DNA from: Gammaproteobacteria bacterium
GTDB taxonomy: Bacteria; Pseudomonadota; Gammaproteobacteria; HK1
Reading direction: 5' to 3'
Assembly: GCA_020444775.1 (NCBI GenBank)
Contig: JAGRHX010001179.1
Coordinates: forward strand, 1-7,928
Length of the DNA stretch: 7,928 nucleotides
Positions 1 through 7,168 of the stretch are shown here, one piece after another. Position numbers and translations under genes: made by a program. Under the pieces are notes generated by a model. That model was not told where the DNA came from. It ran no database searches and saw nothing but the letters and a program-made list of their open reading frames with translations. The stretch's first letter is position 1. Every line of letters begins with the position of its first letter.

Positions 1-888
1 CAGGTGTTCATCGGCCTGGAGAACATCAACCCGGACAATCTCAAGCACGCGCGCAAGGGACAGAACAAGATCACCGAGTACCGCCAGATGCTGCAAGCCT
101 GGCGCAAGGTCGGTGTGTTCACCTATTGTGGCTACATTCTCGGCTTTCCGGACGACACGCCGCAGTCCATCGAGCGTGATATCGAGATCATCAAGCGCGA
201 GCTGCCGGTCGACATCCTCGAGTTCTTCATACTCACACCACTGCCAGGCTCGCAGGATCATCAGAGGCTGCACAACCAGGGCGTGTGGATGGATCCGGAC
301 ATGAACAAGTACGATCTCGAGCACGTCACCACCGCTCATCAGCGCATGAGCACGCAGGAGCTCGAATCCATATACCGGCGTGCCTGGGACCTCTACTACA
401 CCCGAGAGCACATCGAAACCCTGGTCAAACGTGCCATCGCCTGCGGCATGCAATCGAGCAAGCTTACCTGGCTGCTGCTCGCGTTCCCCGGCAGTGTCTG
501 GTTCGACAAGGTGCACCCGCTACAGTCGGGCTTCTTCCGACGCAAGGTGCGCACTCAGCGTCGCAGCGATATGCCGCTGGAGAATCGACTCCTGTTCTAT
601 CCGCGTAGAGCCATCGAGATCGTGCGCACCATGGCGCGCTACTACCGCTATCTGCAGTGGCTGCGTCGCCTCAACAAGCGCTTGGTGGCGGATCCGGCCA
701 CAAGCGACTACACCGACATCGCCATCCGCCCGGTCGAGCAGGCCGACGTGGAGAGCCTGGACATGTTCCAGGCCACGCGCGGCGCGGATCTCGCGGTGGC
801 CAAGGCAAGGCGCATGGCGAACATTCTCGACGAGGCCGGTGCCGGCAAGAAGCAGAACGCACGCGCGCCGAGCCGGGCGGTCTCTTGA
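1..888 (+). CDS. Radical SAM protein, C-terminal part (5' end outside window)
   Basis: The reading frame is open from the first base, and the first in-window GTG at base 4 falls inside a conserved stretch, so the true start lies upstream. About 295 residues are visible. The first third matches the back half of a radical SAM barrel: FIGLENINPDNL, then YCGYILGFPDDTP, then EFFILTPLPGSQDH. These are typical of the B12-binding/radical SAM (Elp3/MiaB-like) group. The iron-sulfur CxxxCxxC motif and any cobalamin domain would lie upstream and cannot be checked here. The remaining ~190 residues form a family-specific tail rich in Arg, Tyr and Trp, with a VHPLQSGFFRRK segment and a charged end. I recognise the overall type as an uncharacterised proteobacterial radical SAM family and cannot name a substrate. 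The stop TGA is at 886-888, and no intact gene follows on this strand for over 3 kb. Confidence 0.88.
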   Translation, partial: QVFIGLENINPDNLKHARKGQNKITEYRQMLQAWRKVGVFTYCGYILGFPDDTPQSIERDIEIIKRELPVDILEFFILTPLPGSQDHQRLHNQGVWMDPDMNKYDLEHVTTAHQRMSTQELESIYRRAWDLYYTREHIETLVKRAIACGMQSSKLTWLLLAFPGSVWFDKVHPLQSGFFRRKVRTQRRSDMPLENRLLFYPRRAIEIVRTMARYYRYLQWLRRLNKRLVADPATSDYTDIAIRPVEQADVESLDMFQATRGADLAVAKARRMANILDEAGAGKKQNARAPSRAVS

Positions 889-939
889 CCACAAGAGCAC
901 CGCCTTTTGGGAGGGCGCGCTTGGCGGCTGCGAGATGGC

Positions 940-1432
940 CTGCCAGGATGGCCCAAGGTCGAGCGGTCGATACCACCGGGTCGCACGTCGAGGATGTTCA
1001 CCAACCCGAGCCGGATGGCACGGCCGATGACTGCCGTTTCCCGGCTGCCGGCGCCGAGCGTGCTGAAACCACCGCTCGCGTCGATCTCACGCCGGATATC
1101 GCCATTGATGACCATGAACCATTGATGACCATGAAGATCGCGCATCCACCGGTGCTTGCGGTTGCGCCGTGGAGCAGGAATGCCTCCTGCAGCAGCGCCG
1201 ACCAGGCCGCCACGACCACCGGAAAGTCCATCGGCAGACAGCCCGCCATGACCGCGTTCACGGCAATCTTCTCGGCCGTCACAGGCCGCTCTCTCACGGC
1301 CTCTATATCGATGAGCTGATGGGCTGGCATCAGGGCCCAGGCCAGACACGCGCTCACAACCGCCTCGGTCGGTGGGACGATCGGCAAACCATCGTTCCAG
1401 CCCTGCGAGTGATAGAGCTCCTGCACGGCCAT
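940..1432 (-). pseudogene. Frameshifted, 3'-truncated gene resembling UGSC-associated conserved proteins
   Basis: The gene starts at ATG 1432 and reads MAVQELYHSQGWNDGLPIVP, then VTAEKIAVNAVMAGCLPMDF and a LLHGATAS segment. It then leaves frame just after MVING. The continuation lies in another minus-strand frame: NGDIRREIDASGGFSTLG, ETAVIGRAIRLGLVNI, then STLGHPG. This order (W-DGLP-VPPT, EKIA-NAVMAGC, VNG-IRRE, IGRA-RL, GHPG) matches a conserved family that, as I recall, occurs fused or adjacent to UGSC-type (seleno)protein domains. Its biochemical role is unknown to me. The frame break coincides with a perfect 17-bp tandem duplication (1102-1135), and removing one copy restores the frame exactly. 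Homology stops after GHPG at about 942, where family members continue further, so the 3' end is also missing. About 165 residues remain, so the gene is probably non-functional. The family name is from memory and less certain than the frameshift. Confidence 0.72.
1102..1135. repeat. Perfect 17-bp tandem duplication
   Basis: The unit CCATTGATGACCATGAA occurs twice, at 1102-1118 and 1119-1135, with no mismatch. The flanking bases do not continue the repeat. Seventeen is not a multiple of three. On the minus strand the upstream frame has codon starts at positions congruent to 1 (mod 3) and the downstream homologous frame at positions congruent to 2, which is exactly the shift a 17-bp insertion causes. 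The MVING motif is therefore encoded twice, once in each frame. This looks like a replication-slippage event that broke the gene, or an assembly error. Confidence 0.93.
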
Positions 1433-1440
1433 GTGGTTGC

Positions 1441-1620
1441 GCGCTCATCCAACCCTTCGCGACGCACGTGGCGCGGATGCGTGGTCTTTCGACCGCCGTC
1501 CTCGATGACGCCGCCACCCTGGAGCTCTCCTTGCTCACCCCTCGCCTGCCCGATCGCCTCGGCTTCGTCGAGGAGTTCGTCAGCGCGGTCGAGCGACTCC
1601 TGGCCGATGATGCGAGCTGA
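1441..1620 (+). pseudogene. Possible 3' remnant of an unidentified plus-strand gene
   Basis: From about 1441 this frame reads ALIQPFATHVARM, then LDDAATLELSLLTPRLPDRL, GFVEEFVSAVERLLADDAS and stop TGA at 1618-1620. Roughly 49 of 59 codons end in G or C, as in the real genes here, and the end looks like an amphipathic helical C-terminus. The same frame before 1441 looks non-coding. There is no plausible start codon with a ribosome-binding site. The fragment begins within ten bases of the start of the minus-strand pseudogene, so the two remnants sit back to back. I do not recognise the family. It could also be an accidental open frame in GC-rich DNA. Confidence 0.3.
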
Positions 1621-1772
1621 AGACGCGCACAAGACTCCCGTCATTCAGGCCGCTCATAGCCGTGACCCGATTCGAGGCGGGTTGCCATCGCAGACGGCGC
1701 TAGTCGAGGTCCTCGGATTCGATCGCGGCCGCGTGCACATGGGATAGACCGCCTTGCCACGCATTCAGCCTG

Positions 1773-3716
1773 TCAATCCCAGCCGGCTTTCTTGATCCCT
1801 TCCTCGAAGTGGGCCTGGTAATCCGACACCGCAAAGGGGAGCGCCTTCGACATACGCTCCAGAGTCGCCTCTGGATGCAACTGAACGAGCTTGCGAACCT
1901 GCTCATCAGCCCGATCGCGGTCACCGAGCTGGCCGAGGACGGCCAGCAACAAGACATTGCTCAACGACCAGTTCGGCTCGATCTGTTGTGACAGACGCAC
2001 GACCCGTTCCGCCCCGGCATAGTCACCGGTCTGATATTGCGCGATGGCCTTGGAGATGATGCAGCGACTCAACACCCGATCGAATGGACGCAGGCGGATG
2101 GTCTCCTCGACCGCGGGTAGCGCCTCCTCGAACCGCCCGACAAGATCGAGCGTGAAGGCCAGCCCCGAGTAGCCGGTTGCGTAGCTGGGGCAGATCTCGA
2201 CTGCGCGGGTCGCGGCCTCGACACCTTCTTGCTGATGGCCTAGATAGGCATTGGTTGTCGCCAGATAACGCAATGCACGGGGATTGTCCGGTGCCAGACC
2301 CAGCGAGAGCAAAGCGTCCTCGTGTGCCGCTCGCAGGTGATCGTAGCGAATGTCGGTGAAGTCCATCCAGGCCTGCTTGTAGCGCGAGAATGCGCGACCG
2401 GCATAGGCTGGCGCGTAGTTCGGATCGAGCGCCATCGCTCTTTCGAAATGGGCCACCGCCTCGGACAGCCGCTCGGGCCCGGATTGATTGACCAGCCAGT
2501 TACCGCGCAGCACGTGGTCGTACACATCCAGACGAGTGCTGGGCTTGGAAAGCGCACGCTGCATCTCGATACCGTCAATCTGCAGCTCGACCGCGGCCAC
2601 AATCTGCTTGACCATATCGTCATGCACGTCGAACAACGCCTCGACCTCGCGCGCATAGCGTTGCGCCCAGAGCTGATGACCGGATTCGGTTTCGAGCAGC
2701 GACACGGAGATACGCAGCTGTCGTCCGTCACGCCGCACGCTGCCGTCGACGACGTAGCGTGCACCGAGATACGCGCCGATGCGGCGAGGGTCGATGTCCT
2801 GCTCCCGGAACTGGAACGACGATCCCCGGCCGAGAACGGAGAACCACTGAAACGCCGATAGGGAGAAGATCAGGTCTTCGCTGATACCCTCACAAAGATA
2901 ACCCTGCCCCGTGTCGGCACCGATGCTTCGAAACGGCATGACGGCAATCGTCGGCCGGGACGCAAAGCTGCCCTCGGCGTCTCGAACCGGCGGGAACAAC
3001 TCGGCACCCGGCATGAGCGCGATCGGGTCCGACATCATCAAAGGCCCATCGACGTCTATCGTCGCAGCTGCTGCCTCGACAGGCGCTGGCGGTGGCGCGT
3101 CATGCGCAACTCGCCTTATCTCCTCCACCAGCGCCAGCGTCTGCGCGTCGGGATCCATCTGCAGAGCCTCTCGCAGCAGCTGCGAGAACACGGTGAAATG
3201 CCTGAGCGCCGCTGCCCGATCACCGCACTCGCTCAGCAACCGGATGATCTGCCTCTGGGCCGACTCGCGCAGCGGGTCGACAGCGACCAGACGCCGATAC
3301 AGCGTCAGGGCATGGTCCAGCTCACCGCGAGTCTCAGCACCACGCGCAGACTCCGCCAGACTCACGCAGACGGCATCCGACAGCTCGGCCCGAACACCCT
3401 GTAACCAGGTCTCGAACATCGGCTCGGAAACCAGCAACTGGTCCAGCAGATGACCTGTGTAGCGCTCTCCGACCTCCGCGGGCGCGCTCTGCAATGCACT
3501 GCGCAGCTCGGCGATGTCGCTCGAGATACCCGCGCCGTGCAAGGTCACTCGTTGCGAATCGCTATCGATCAGCTCGACCCCGTGCGCCCTGCCGAGCTTG
3601 CGAATCGCCGCCAGCGACTGGTTGAGACTGTGCCGCGCCTGCTGCTCACTACGGTCGGTCGGGCACTCGCAGCTCCATCCACGGCCCTTCTCCGGCGCCG
3701 AGCCCGAGGCTTGCAT
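1773..3716 (-). CDS. BTAD/TolB-like/TPR regulatory protein lacking its N-terminal winged helix
   Basis: The protein has 647 residues. Residues ~20-205 match the end of a winged helix plus a bacterial transcriptional activator domain (BTAD): DRSEQQARHSLNQSLAAIRK, the helical repeats around LYRRLVAVDPLRESAQRQII, and AALRHFTVFSQLLREAL. After a Pro/Ala linker (~206-252) comes a TolB/FlgO-like region (~253-390) with RPTIAVMPFRSIG, YLCEGISEDLI, YVVDGSVRRDGRQLRISVSL and GHQLWAQRY. This region is familiar from adenylate-cyclase-associated and CadC-like regulators. TPR-type helices fill ~395-630, and the end (AHFEEGIKKAGWD) is typical of the group. The expected function is signal-dependent transcription control. 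However, such proteins normally carry ~70-90 more N-terminal residues forming the DNA-binding domain. Here the frame is closed by a stop at 3807-3809, and the first residues do not resemble that fold. The ATG has no clear Shine-Dalgarno sequence, so the true start is uncertain and the gene may be damaged. It has no transmembrane segment. Confidence 0.8.
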   Translation of the reverse strand: MQASGSAPEKGRGWSCECPTDRSEQQARHSLNQSLAAIRKLGRAHGVELIDSDSQRVTLHGAGISSDIAELRSALQSAPAEVGERYTGHLLDQLLVSEPMFETWLQGVRAELSDAVCVSLAESARGAETRGELDHALTLYRRLVAVDPLRESAQRQIIRLLSECGDRAAALRHFTVFSQLLREALQMDPDAQTLALVEEIRRVAHDAPPPAPVEAAAATIDVDGPLMMSDPIALMPGAELFPPVRDAEGSFASRPTIAVMPFRSIGADTGQGYLCEGISEDLIFSLSAFQWFSVLGRGSSFQFREQDIDPRRIGAYLGARYVVDGSVRRDGRQLRISVSLLETESGHQLWAQRYAREVEALFDVHDDMVKQIVAAVELQIDGIEMQRALSKPSTRLDVYDHVLRGNWLVNQSGPERLSEAVAHFERAMALDPNYAPAYAGRAFSRYKQAWMDFTDIRYDHLRAAHEDALLSLGLAPDNPRALRYLATTNAYLGHQQEGVEAATRAVEICPSYATGYSGLAFTLDLVGRFEEALPAVEETIRLRPFDRVLSRCIISKAIAQYQTGDYAGAERVVRLSQQIEPNWSLSNVLLLAVLGQLGDRDRADEQVRKLVQLHPEATLERMSKALPFAVSDYQAHFEEGIKKAGWD

Positions 3717-4003
3717 CGCTCGCTGCTCACGGCACTCGGGGTGCTGCTTCGTCCTCGAGGCGACATCGGCGGACCGGCTTGACTCGGTTTCCCTACTGAT
3801 AGCGCTCTAGTGGTGCCAGGGGGCGGGCCCGCGTTCTTGCGGTCCCGCCGCATCACCATGACGCGCCGGACGGGCCTACCGCTCGCGGCCGACAGTCTCG
3901 AAAGCCATGCGCCCGCGTCGTGAGCGGCAGGCCACAGAGCTTCAACTACATCCTCGCTCGATATTGGTCTTCGGTCGAGCTGTACCCGGCGATATCAATT
4001 CGA

Positions 4004-4020
4004 CATGGCCAAGGGCCATG
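4004..4020. promoter_or_regulatory. Inverted repeat CATGGCC-AAG-GGCCATG, candidate operator
   Basis: The arms are perfect 7-bp complements at 4004-4010 and 4014-4020 around AAG. A TTCGAC hexamer (3999-4004) and TTAGAC (4025-4030) flank it 20 bp apart, a spacing reminiscent of MerR-type promoters with a central dyad. Both hexamers match the consensus weakly, so the promoter reading is a guess. A transcript could also fold here as a small hairpin. Confidence 0.3.
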
Positions 4021-4116
4021 GCTGTTAGACTGGACATGCGAATCAGCGGCTCGAGACAAGCTGTCCAAGGCGTACGGTGGCCGCACACGGCCGCCGCTAC
4101 GCGAGTCTGACTGCTG

Positions 4117-4131
4117 ATATCGAATCGATAT
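4117..4131. promoter_or_regulatory. 15-bp perfect palindrome before the dehydrogenase gene, candidate operator
   Basis: The arms ATATCGA (4117-4123) and TCGATAT (4125-4131) are exact complements around one central A, in an AT-richer patch 43 bp before the preferred start codon at 4175. A looser copy of the surrounding 17-mer (14 of 17 bases identical) lies exactly 125 bp upstream at 3991-4007. Paired sites like this can bind a dimeric regulator. There is no direct evidence of which one. Confidence 0.35.
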
Positions 4132-4159
4132 GAACAATCCGACCATGCGCCTGTTGGCC

Positions 4160-4166
4160 GAGAGGG
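4160..4166 (+). promoter_or_regulatory. Ribosome-binding site favouring start at 4175
   Basis: GAGAGGG lies about eight bases before ATG 4175, close to ideal Shine-Dalgarno spacing. The in-frame ATGs at 4130 and 4145 have no comparable purine-rich site. This supports the shorter protein, whose N-terminus reads directly into the hydrophobic signal segment. Confidence 0.6.
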
Positions 4167-4174
4167 TCGAACAC

Positions 4175-5311
4175 ATGCAGATTTCGAACGCGCTGTCACC
4201 GCTACTGCTCGTACTGCTGATCGTATCCAGCGGCTCGTCGGCCGACAGCTCGACATTCGACGTGCGCGGCTCGGCGGGCACGCGGCTGACCGCCACCGCT
4301 TTCGACGAGTTCGACACGCCGTGGGCGATGACCTTCCTGCCCGATGGACGCCTGCTGGTGTCGGAGAAGACCGGCGCCTTGGTGCTGGTCGGCAGCGATG
4401 GCCGCAGACGCGGTGTGATCGAAGGCATTCCCGCCACCCGTGCCGCCGGCCAGGGCGGTCTTGGCGACGTGGTACTGCACCCGGCGTTCGCCGACAACGG
4501 TCTCGTCTATCTGTCGTATGTCGAGCGCGACGGAAGCCGTTCTGGGGCGGTGGTGGTGCGCGGCACGCTGAGCCTGGAACAGAACGGCGGGCGCCTGCGG
4601 AACCTGGAGCGCATCTGGGAGCAGATACCGAAGCTCGACGGCAACGGCCACTACAGCCATCGGCTGGCCTTCGGCCCCGACGGCCGGCTGTTCATCAGCT
4701 CCGGTGACCGCCAGCGGCAGACGCCGGCACAGGACCTCAGCAACAATCTCGGCACCATCGTGCGTCTGGAGGCCGATGGCTCGATCCCGGTGGACAACCC
4801 TTTCGCCGACCGTGGTGGCGTGGCACGCGAGTTCTGGACGGTCGGCCACCGCAATCCGCTCGGTCTCACCTTTGCCCGCGACGGCACCTTGTATTCGAAC
4901 GAGATGGGTCCACGCGGTGGCGACGAGCTCAATCGCATCGTGCCCGGAGAGAACTATGGCTGGCCCACCGTCTCGGACGGCGAGAACTACTCCGGGCGCG
5001 ACATCCCGGACCACGCCACGGATCCGAGCTTCAAGGCCCCGCTCATCTCCTGGGTACCGTCGATATCGCCCGCGGGACTCATCATCTACGACGGCGACCT
5101 GTTCGGCAGCTGGCGTGGACAAGCGCTGATGGGTGGCTTGAGCTCACGGGCGCTTGTCCGAGTCTCCATCGGAGCCGACCGCGCCACCGAGCAGGAACGC
5201 TTCGAGTGGGGTGAGCGGATCCGTGAGGTCGAGCAGGGACCAGACGGCGCCTTGTGGGTGCTCGAGGACGGTCGCGGTGGCCGTCTGGTTCGGCTGGAGC
5301 CAGCCGATTGA
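4175..5311 (+). CDS. Exported PQQ-dependent aldose-type sugar dehydrogenase
   Basis: This 378-residue six-bladed propeller protein belongs to the soluble glucose/aldose sugar dehydrogenase (YliI/Asd-like) family. Numbering is from M at 4175. Residues 1-23 form a signal peptide with an LLLVLLIV core and a likely cut after SSGSSA, so the protein is periplasmic or secreted. Family motifs follow in order: PWAMTFLPDGRLLVSEKTG (49-67), GQGGLGDVVLHPAF (92-105), GHYSHRLAFGPDGRLFISSG (158-177), VGHRNPLGL (223-231), NEMGPRGGDELN (242-253), NYGWP (260-264) and RIREVEQGPDGALWVLED (348-365). By analogy with characterised members, His159 is the likely catalytic base, and the Arg-Asn of GHRN plus the late arginines would hold PQQ. 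The length is normal for the family. The enzyme would oxidise a sugar C1 hydroxyl to a lactone, but its substrate cannot be read from sequence. No PQQ biosynthesis gene is present in the window. An alternative start at 4130 would add 15 residues. Confidence 0.87.
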   Translation: MQISNALSPLLLVLLIVSSGSSADSSTFDVRGSAGTRLTATAFDEFDTPWAMTFLPDGRLLVSEKTGALVLVGSDGRRRGVIEGIPATRAAGQGGLGDVVLHPAFADNGLVYLSYVERDGSRSGAVVVRGTLSLEQNGGRLRNLERIWEQIPKLDGNGHYSHRLAFGPDGRLFISSGDRQRQTPAQDLSNNLGTIVRLEADGSIPVDNPFADRGGVAREFWTVGHRNPLGLTFARDGTLYSNEMGPRGGDELNRIVPGENYGWPTVSDGENYSGRDIPDHATDPSFKAPLISWVPSISPAGLIIYDGDLFGSWRGQALMGGLSSRALVRVSIGADRATEQERFEWGERIREVEQGPDGALWVLEDGRGGRLVRLEPAD

Positions 5312-5365
5312 GCGGAACACGCAGCGCCAACAGACACCGCGGCACGCCTGGCCGGTCCAAAGCGG

Positions 5366-5749
5366 CTAGCCCCCGCTACCGTAGGGCCGCGTCAATGCTT
5401 CCATCAGGTGGCCGCTCGGATCCTCGAAATAAAATCCGCGGCCACCATCACGGGTGTTGATCTCGCCCTTGTGGCTCTGCGCCGGATCGGCCCAGTAGTC
5501 CAGAGCCTTGGCCTTGACACGGCCTAGAATCCCATCGAACTCCGCCTCGCTCACCAGGAAGGCGTAATGCTGGGGCGCGATCTCCCCTGCCCGGTCGGCG
5601 AAGTCGACGCTGACCCCGTTGGCGGTCGTGACGACATGGAAATGCCCGAAACGGCCGGGCTCCGGCAGCCCCAGGATCTCGGCCAGGAACGCGGCGGATC
5701 CGGCGCTGTCCCTGGACCAGACGATGGTGTGGTTGAAGGCTACAGCCAT
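5366..5749 (-). CDS. VOC-fold (glyoxalase/dioxygenase superfamily) protein
   Basis: The protein has 127 residues, the size of two beta-alpha-beta-beta-beta modules. The start is ATG 5749 because a strong GGGAGG lies eight bases before it. The open frame extends 26 codons further upstream, but that part looks non-coding. It begins MAVAFNHTIVWSRDSAGSAA FLAEILGLPEPG, the usual VOC opening helix, and ends GRGFYFEDPSGHLMEALTRP, the usual closing strand. His7, His61 (in PQHYAFLV) and Glu117 (in LMEALT) sit where metal ligands of the superfamily lie, so a metal-binding active site is plausible. The family has glyoxalases, ring-cleaving dioxygenases and resistance proteins, and nothing here separates them. 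It is probably cytosolic, since no signal peptide is seen. It converges on the dehydrogenase with a 54-bp gap and no clear shared terminator. Confidence 0.85.
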   Translation of the reverse strand: MAVAFNHTIVWSRDSAGSAAFLAEILGLPEPGRFGHFHVVTTANGVSVDFADRAGEIAPQHYAFLVSEAEFDGILGRVKAKALDYWADPAQSHKGEINTRDGGRGFYFEDPSGHLMEALTRPYGSGG

Positions 5750-5757
5750 TGTGTGTT

Positions 5758-5763
5758 CCTCCC
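5758..5763 (-). promoter_or_regulatory. Strong ribosome-binding site of the VOC gene
   Basis: On the minus strand GGGAGG is followed by eight bases and then ATG at 5749. This fixes the start and excludes the longer open frame beginning at 5827. Confidence 0.75.
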
Positions 5764-6108
5764 GTGGTTCCGCCACCCGATACGGACGGACTCTGCCGAA
5801 CCAGGCAGCGGCCAGCTTCGGATGCAAAGGTAACCGCGTCTCGCGTTTCCGGCTCGGCGAAGCGGCGCTTCGGTCGGCTCACCAGGTCGCCCCGGACCGG
5901 TCTTGGGCGCCTTCTCCAGGCTACATCGATGCGCTACTCTCGACCTGCCCATCCATGTGCGGCTAGGGTTCCGTTGCCTTGCGCAAGACTGGACCGAGCG
6001 CCGTCATGAGCCGCTTCACGGCAGACACCTGAAAGAGCAAGAAACTAGGGGGGATGGACGGGCAGGCGTTGTTGCGCCTGTCGTTCAACCAAAGCTCAGG
6101 GTCTTGCC
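5764..6108. other. Divergent intergenic region, no gene seen
   Basis: This gap between the VOC gene (-) and the permease (+) should carry both promoters, but I see no convincing -35/-10 pair. It holds two small dyads: CGAAGCG-G-CGCTTCG at 5858-5872 (perfect 7-bp arms) and the palindrome CTTGCGCAAG at 5978-5987. Open frames crossing it have no ribosome-binding site and no family resemblance. Confidence 0.45.
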
Positions 6109-6966
6109 ATGTCGATGCTCGGTCTTGCGTTGGTGCTGCTCGCCGCATGCTGCCACGCCACCTGGAATCTGTACGTCAAACGGATCAACGCCGGACCCGA
6201 GCTGGTCTGGCTGTTCTCTGTCGTCTCGGTAGTCATCTATCTGCCGGTCGCCGTCCTCGTCTGGATATTCGAGCAGCCAGATCTCGGCCCGCTCGAGCTC
6301 GGCTTCATCGGCGGCAGCGCGGCGCTACACCTCGGCTACTTCCTGTTGCTGCAGCGCGGATACCGGTTCGGCGATCTCTCGGTCGTCTATCCGACCGCTC
6401 GCGCCACGGGCCCGCTGCTGTCCAGCGGGTTCGCGGTGCTGGTGCTCGGTGAGCAGCTGTCCGCACAAGCGTTGCTTGGTGTCGTCGCAATCGTCGGCGG
6501 CGTGCTGCTGTTGAGTGGCGGCCTGTCGGCAAGCTCGCACCGTGTGAGTCGATCGCTGCTCTTCGGTCTGGCCGTCGGTGCCCTGATCGGCGGCTATACC
6601 GTCTGGGACGCATACGCGGTCGCAACCCTGATGATTCCGCCCTTGCTGCTCGACTATGTCTCCAGCATCGGGCGCACGCTGTTGCTCGCGCCGCTCGCGG
6701 CCCGTCGCAAGGCTGCGGTGCGCACGCTCTGGCGGGAACAGAGGTTCGGCGTGCTGTGCATCGCGTTGCTCAGTCCGCTGGCCTACATCCTGGTGCTCTA
6801 TGCCCTGACCTTCACACCGGTCGTCTATGTCGCGCCGGCGCGCGAGGTGAGCGTGCCACTGAGCGTGCTGCTGGGCGCCTGGCTGCTCGGCGAACCCGAT
6901 CTGCGCCGGCGTCTGGTCTGGGCGGCCGTGGTGTTCGCGGGCGTCGTGCTGCTGGCGTCGGGCTGA
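6109..6966 (+). CDS. EamA/DMT-superfamily membrane transporter
   Basis: The protein has 285 residues and is almost wholly hydrophobic, with about ten predicted membrane spans arranged as two EamA repeats (roughly 1-138 and 148-285). This is the standard length and layout of drug/metabolite transporters. Signature stretches are the N-terminal ALVLLAACCHATWNLYVKR, then FGDLSVVYPTARATGPLLSS (88-107) and VLGEQLS at the end of the first repeat. The second repeat closes with VAPAREVSVPLSVLLGAWLL, GEP and a basic RRRLVW before the last helix. It would sit in the inner membrane and export a small metabolite or amino acid, but the substrate cannot be predicted. The start at 6109 has a moderate CAGGG seven bases upstream. 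A second ATG at 6115 is also possible. The gene stands alone on its strand, with 314 bp before the next gene. Confidence 0.88.
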   Translation: MSMLGLALVLLAACCHATWNLYVKRINAGPELVWLFSVVSVVIYLPVAVLVWIFEQPDLGPLELGFIGGSAALHLGYFLLLQRGYRFGDLSVVYPTARATGPLLSSGFAVLVLGEQLSAQALLGVVAIVGGVLLLSGGLSASSHRVSRSLLFGLAVGALIGGYTVWDAYAVATLMIPPLLLDYVSSIGRTLLLAPLAARRKAAVRTLWREQRFGVLCIALLSPLAYILVLYALTFTPVVYVAPAREVSVPLSVLLGAWLLGEPDLRRRLVWAAVVFAGVVLLASG

Positions 6967-7168
6967 GCACGTGATTCGCGCGTGCATGATCCGTTTGGTC
7001 TTGCCGGTACCGCGTGCCGGAAGTGGTGACGTATCGCCGCAAGATTACGAGCGGCGGGTCACGGCTTCCACGACCAGCGCACCGCAACCCGAAACGGTGG
7101 TCGGCGTCGCCGAGTACGCGGCTGGAGAGAAAACATCGTTCAAGATGGTCGAAATCCCGGAAGCATCC

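Larger units (their letters stand above)
3717..4174. other. 458-bp divergent intergenic region with palindromes and a degenerate repeat
   Basis: This region lies between the regulator (-) and the sugar dehydrogenase (+), so it should contain both promoters. The part next to the regulator (3717-3806) continues its frame without a start codon, and I could not find the missing winged helix in any frame. The part next to the dehydrogenase is less GC-rich and holds two copies of a degenerate 17-mer (3991-4007 and 4116-4132), a 7+3+7 inverted repeat (4004-4020) and a 15-bp palindrome (4117-4131). No convincing protein-coding gene was seen. Short frames such as the one starting at ATG 4005 (seven codons) look accidental. 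Confidence 0.6.

Noticed and set aside
708..1538. 276-codon minus-strand open frame taken as one intact gene
   Set aside because: Only the middle (about 942-1115) matches the conserved family. Its ends are out-of-frame readings of the pseudogene and antisense of the radical SAM gene.
1724..1733. CGCGGCCGCG palindrome
   Set aside because: It is a short all-GC palindrome likely by chance in this composition, with no supporting context.
1169..1747. 192-codon plus-strand open frame across the decayed region
   Set aside because: It is antisense to the conserved pseudogene and then runs through non-coding sequence. It has no ribosome-binding site and no family resemblance.
4202..5122. 306-codon minus-strand open frame inside the sugar dehydrogenase
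   Set aside because: It lies fully antisense to a gene with clear family motifs. Long antisense frames are expected in GC-rich DNA.
5750..5827. Longer N-terminus for the VOC protein
   Set aside because: The strong GGGAGG site points to the start at 5749, and the extra residues do not fit the family.
6054..6452. Open frame starting after AGGGGGG before the permease
   Set aside because: The purine run directly touches the ATG with no spacing, and the frame overlaps the well-supported permease in another phase.
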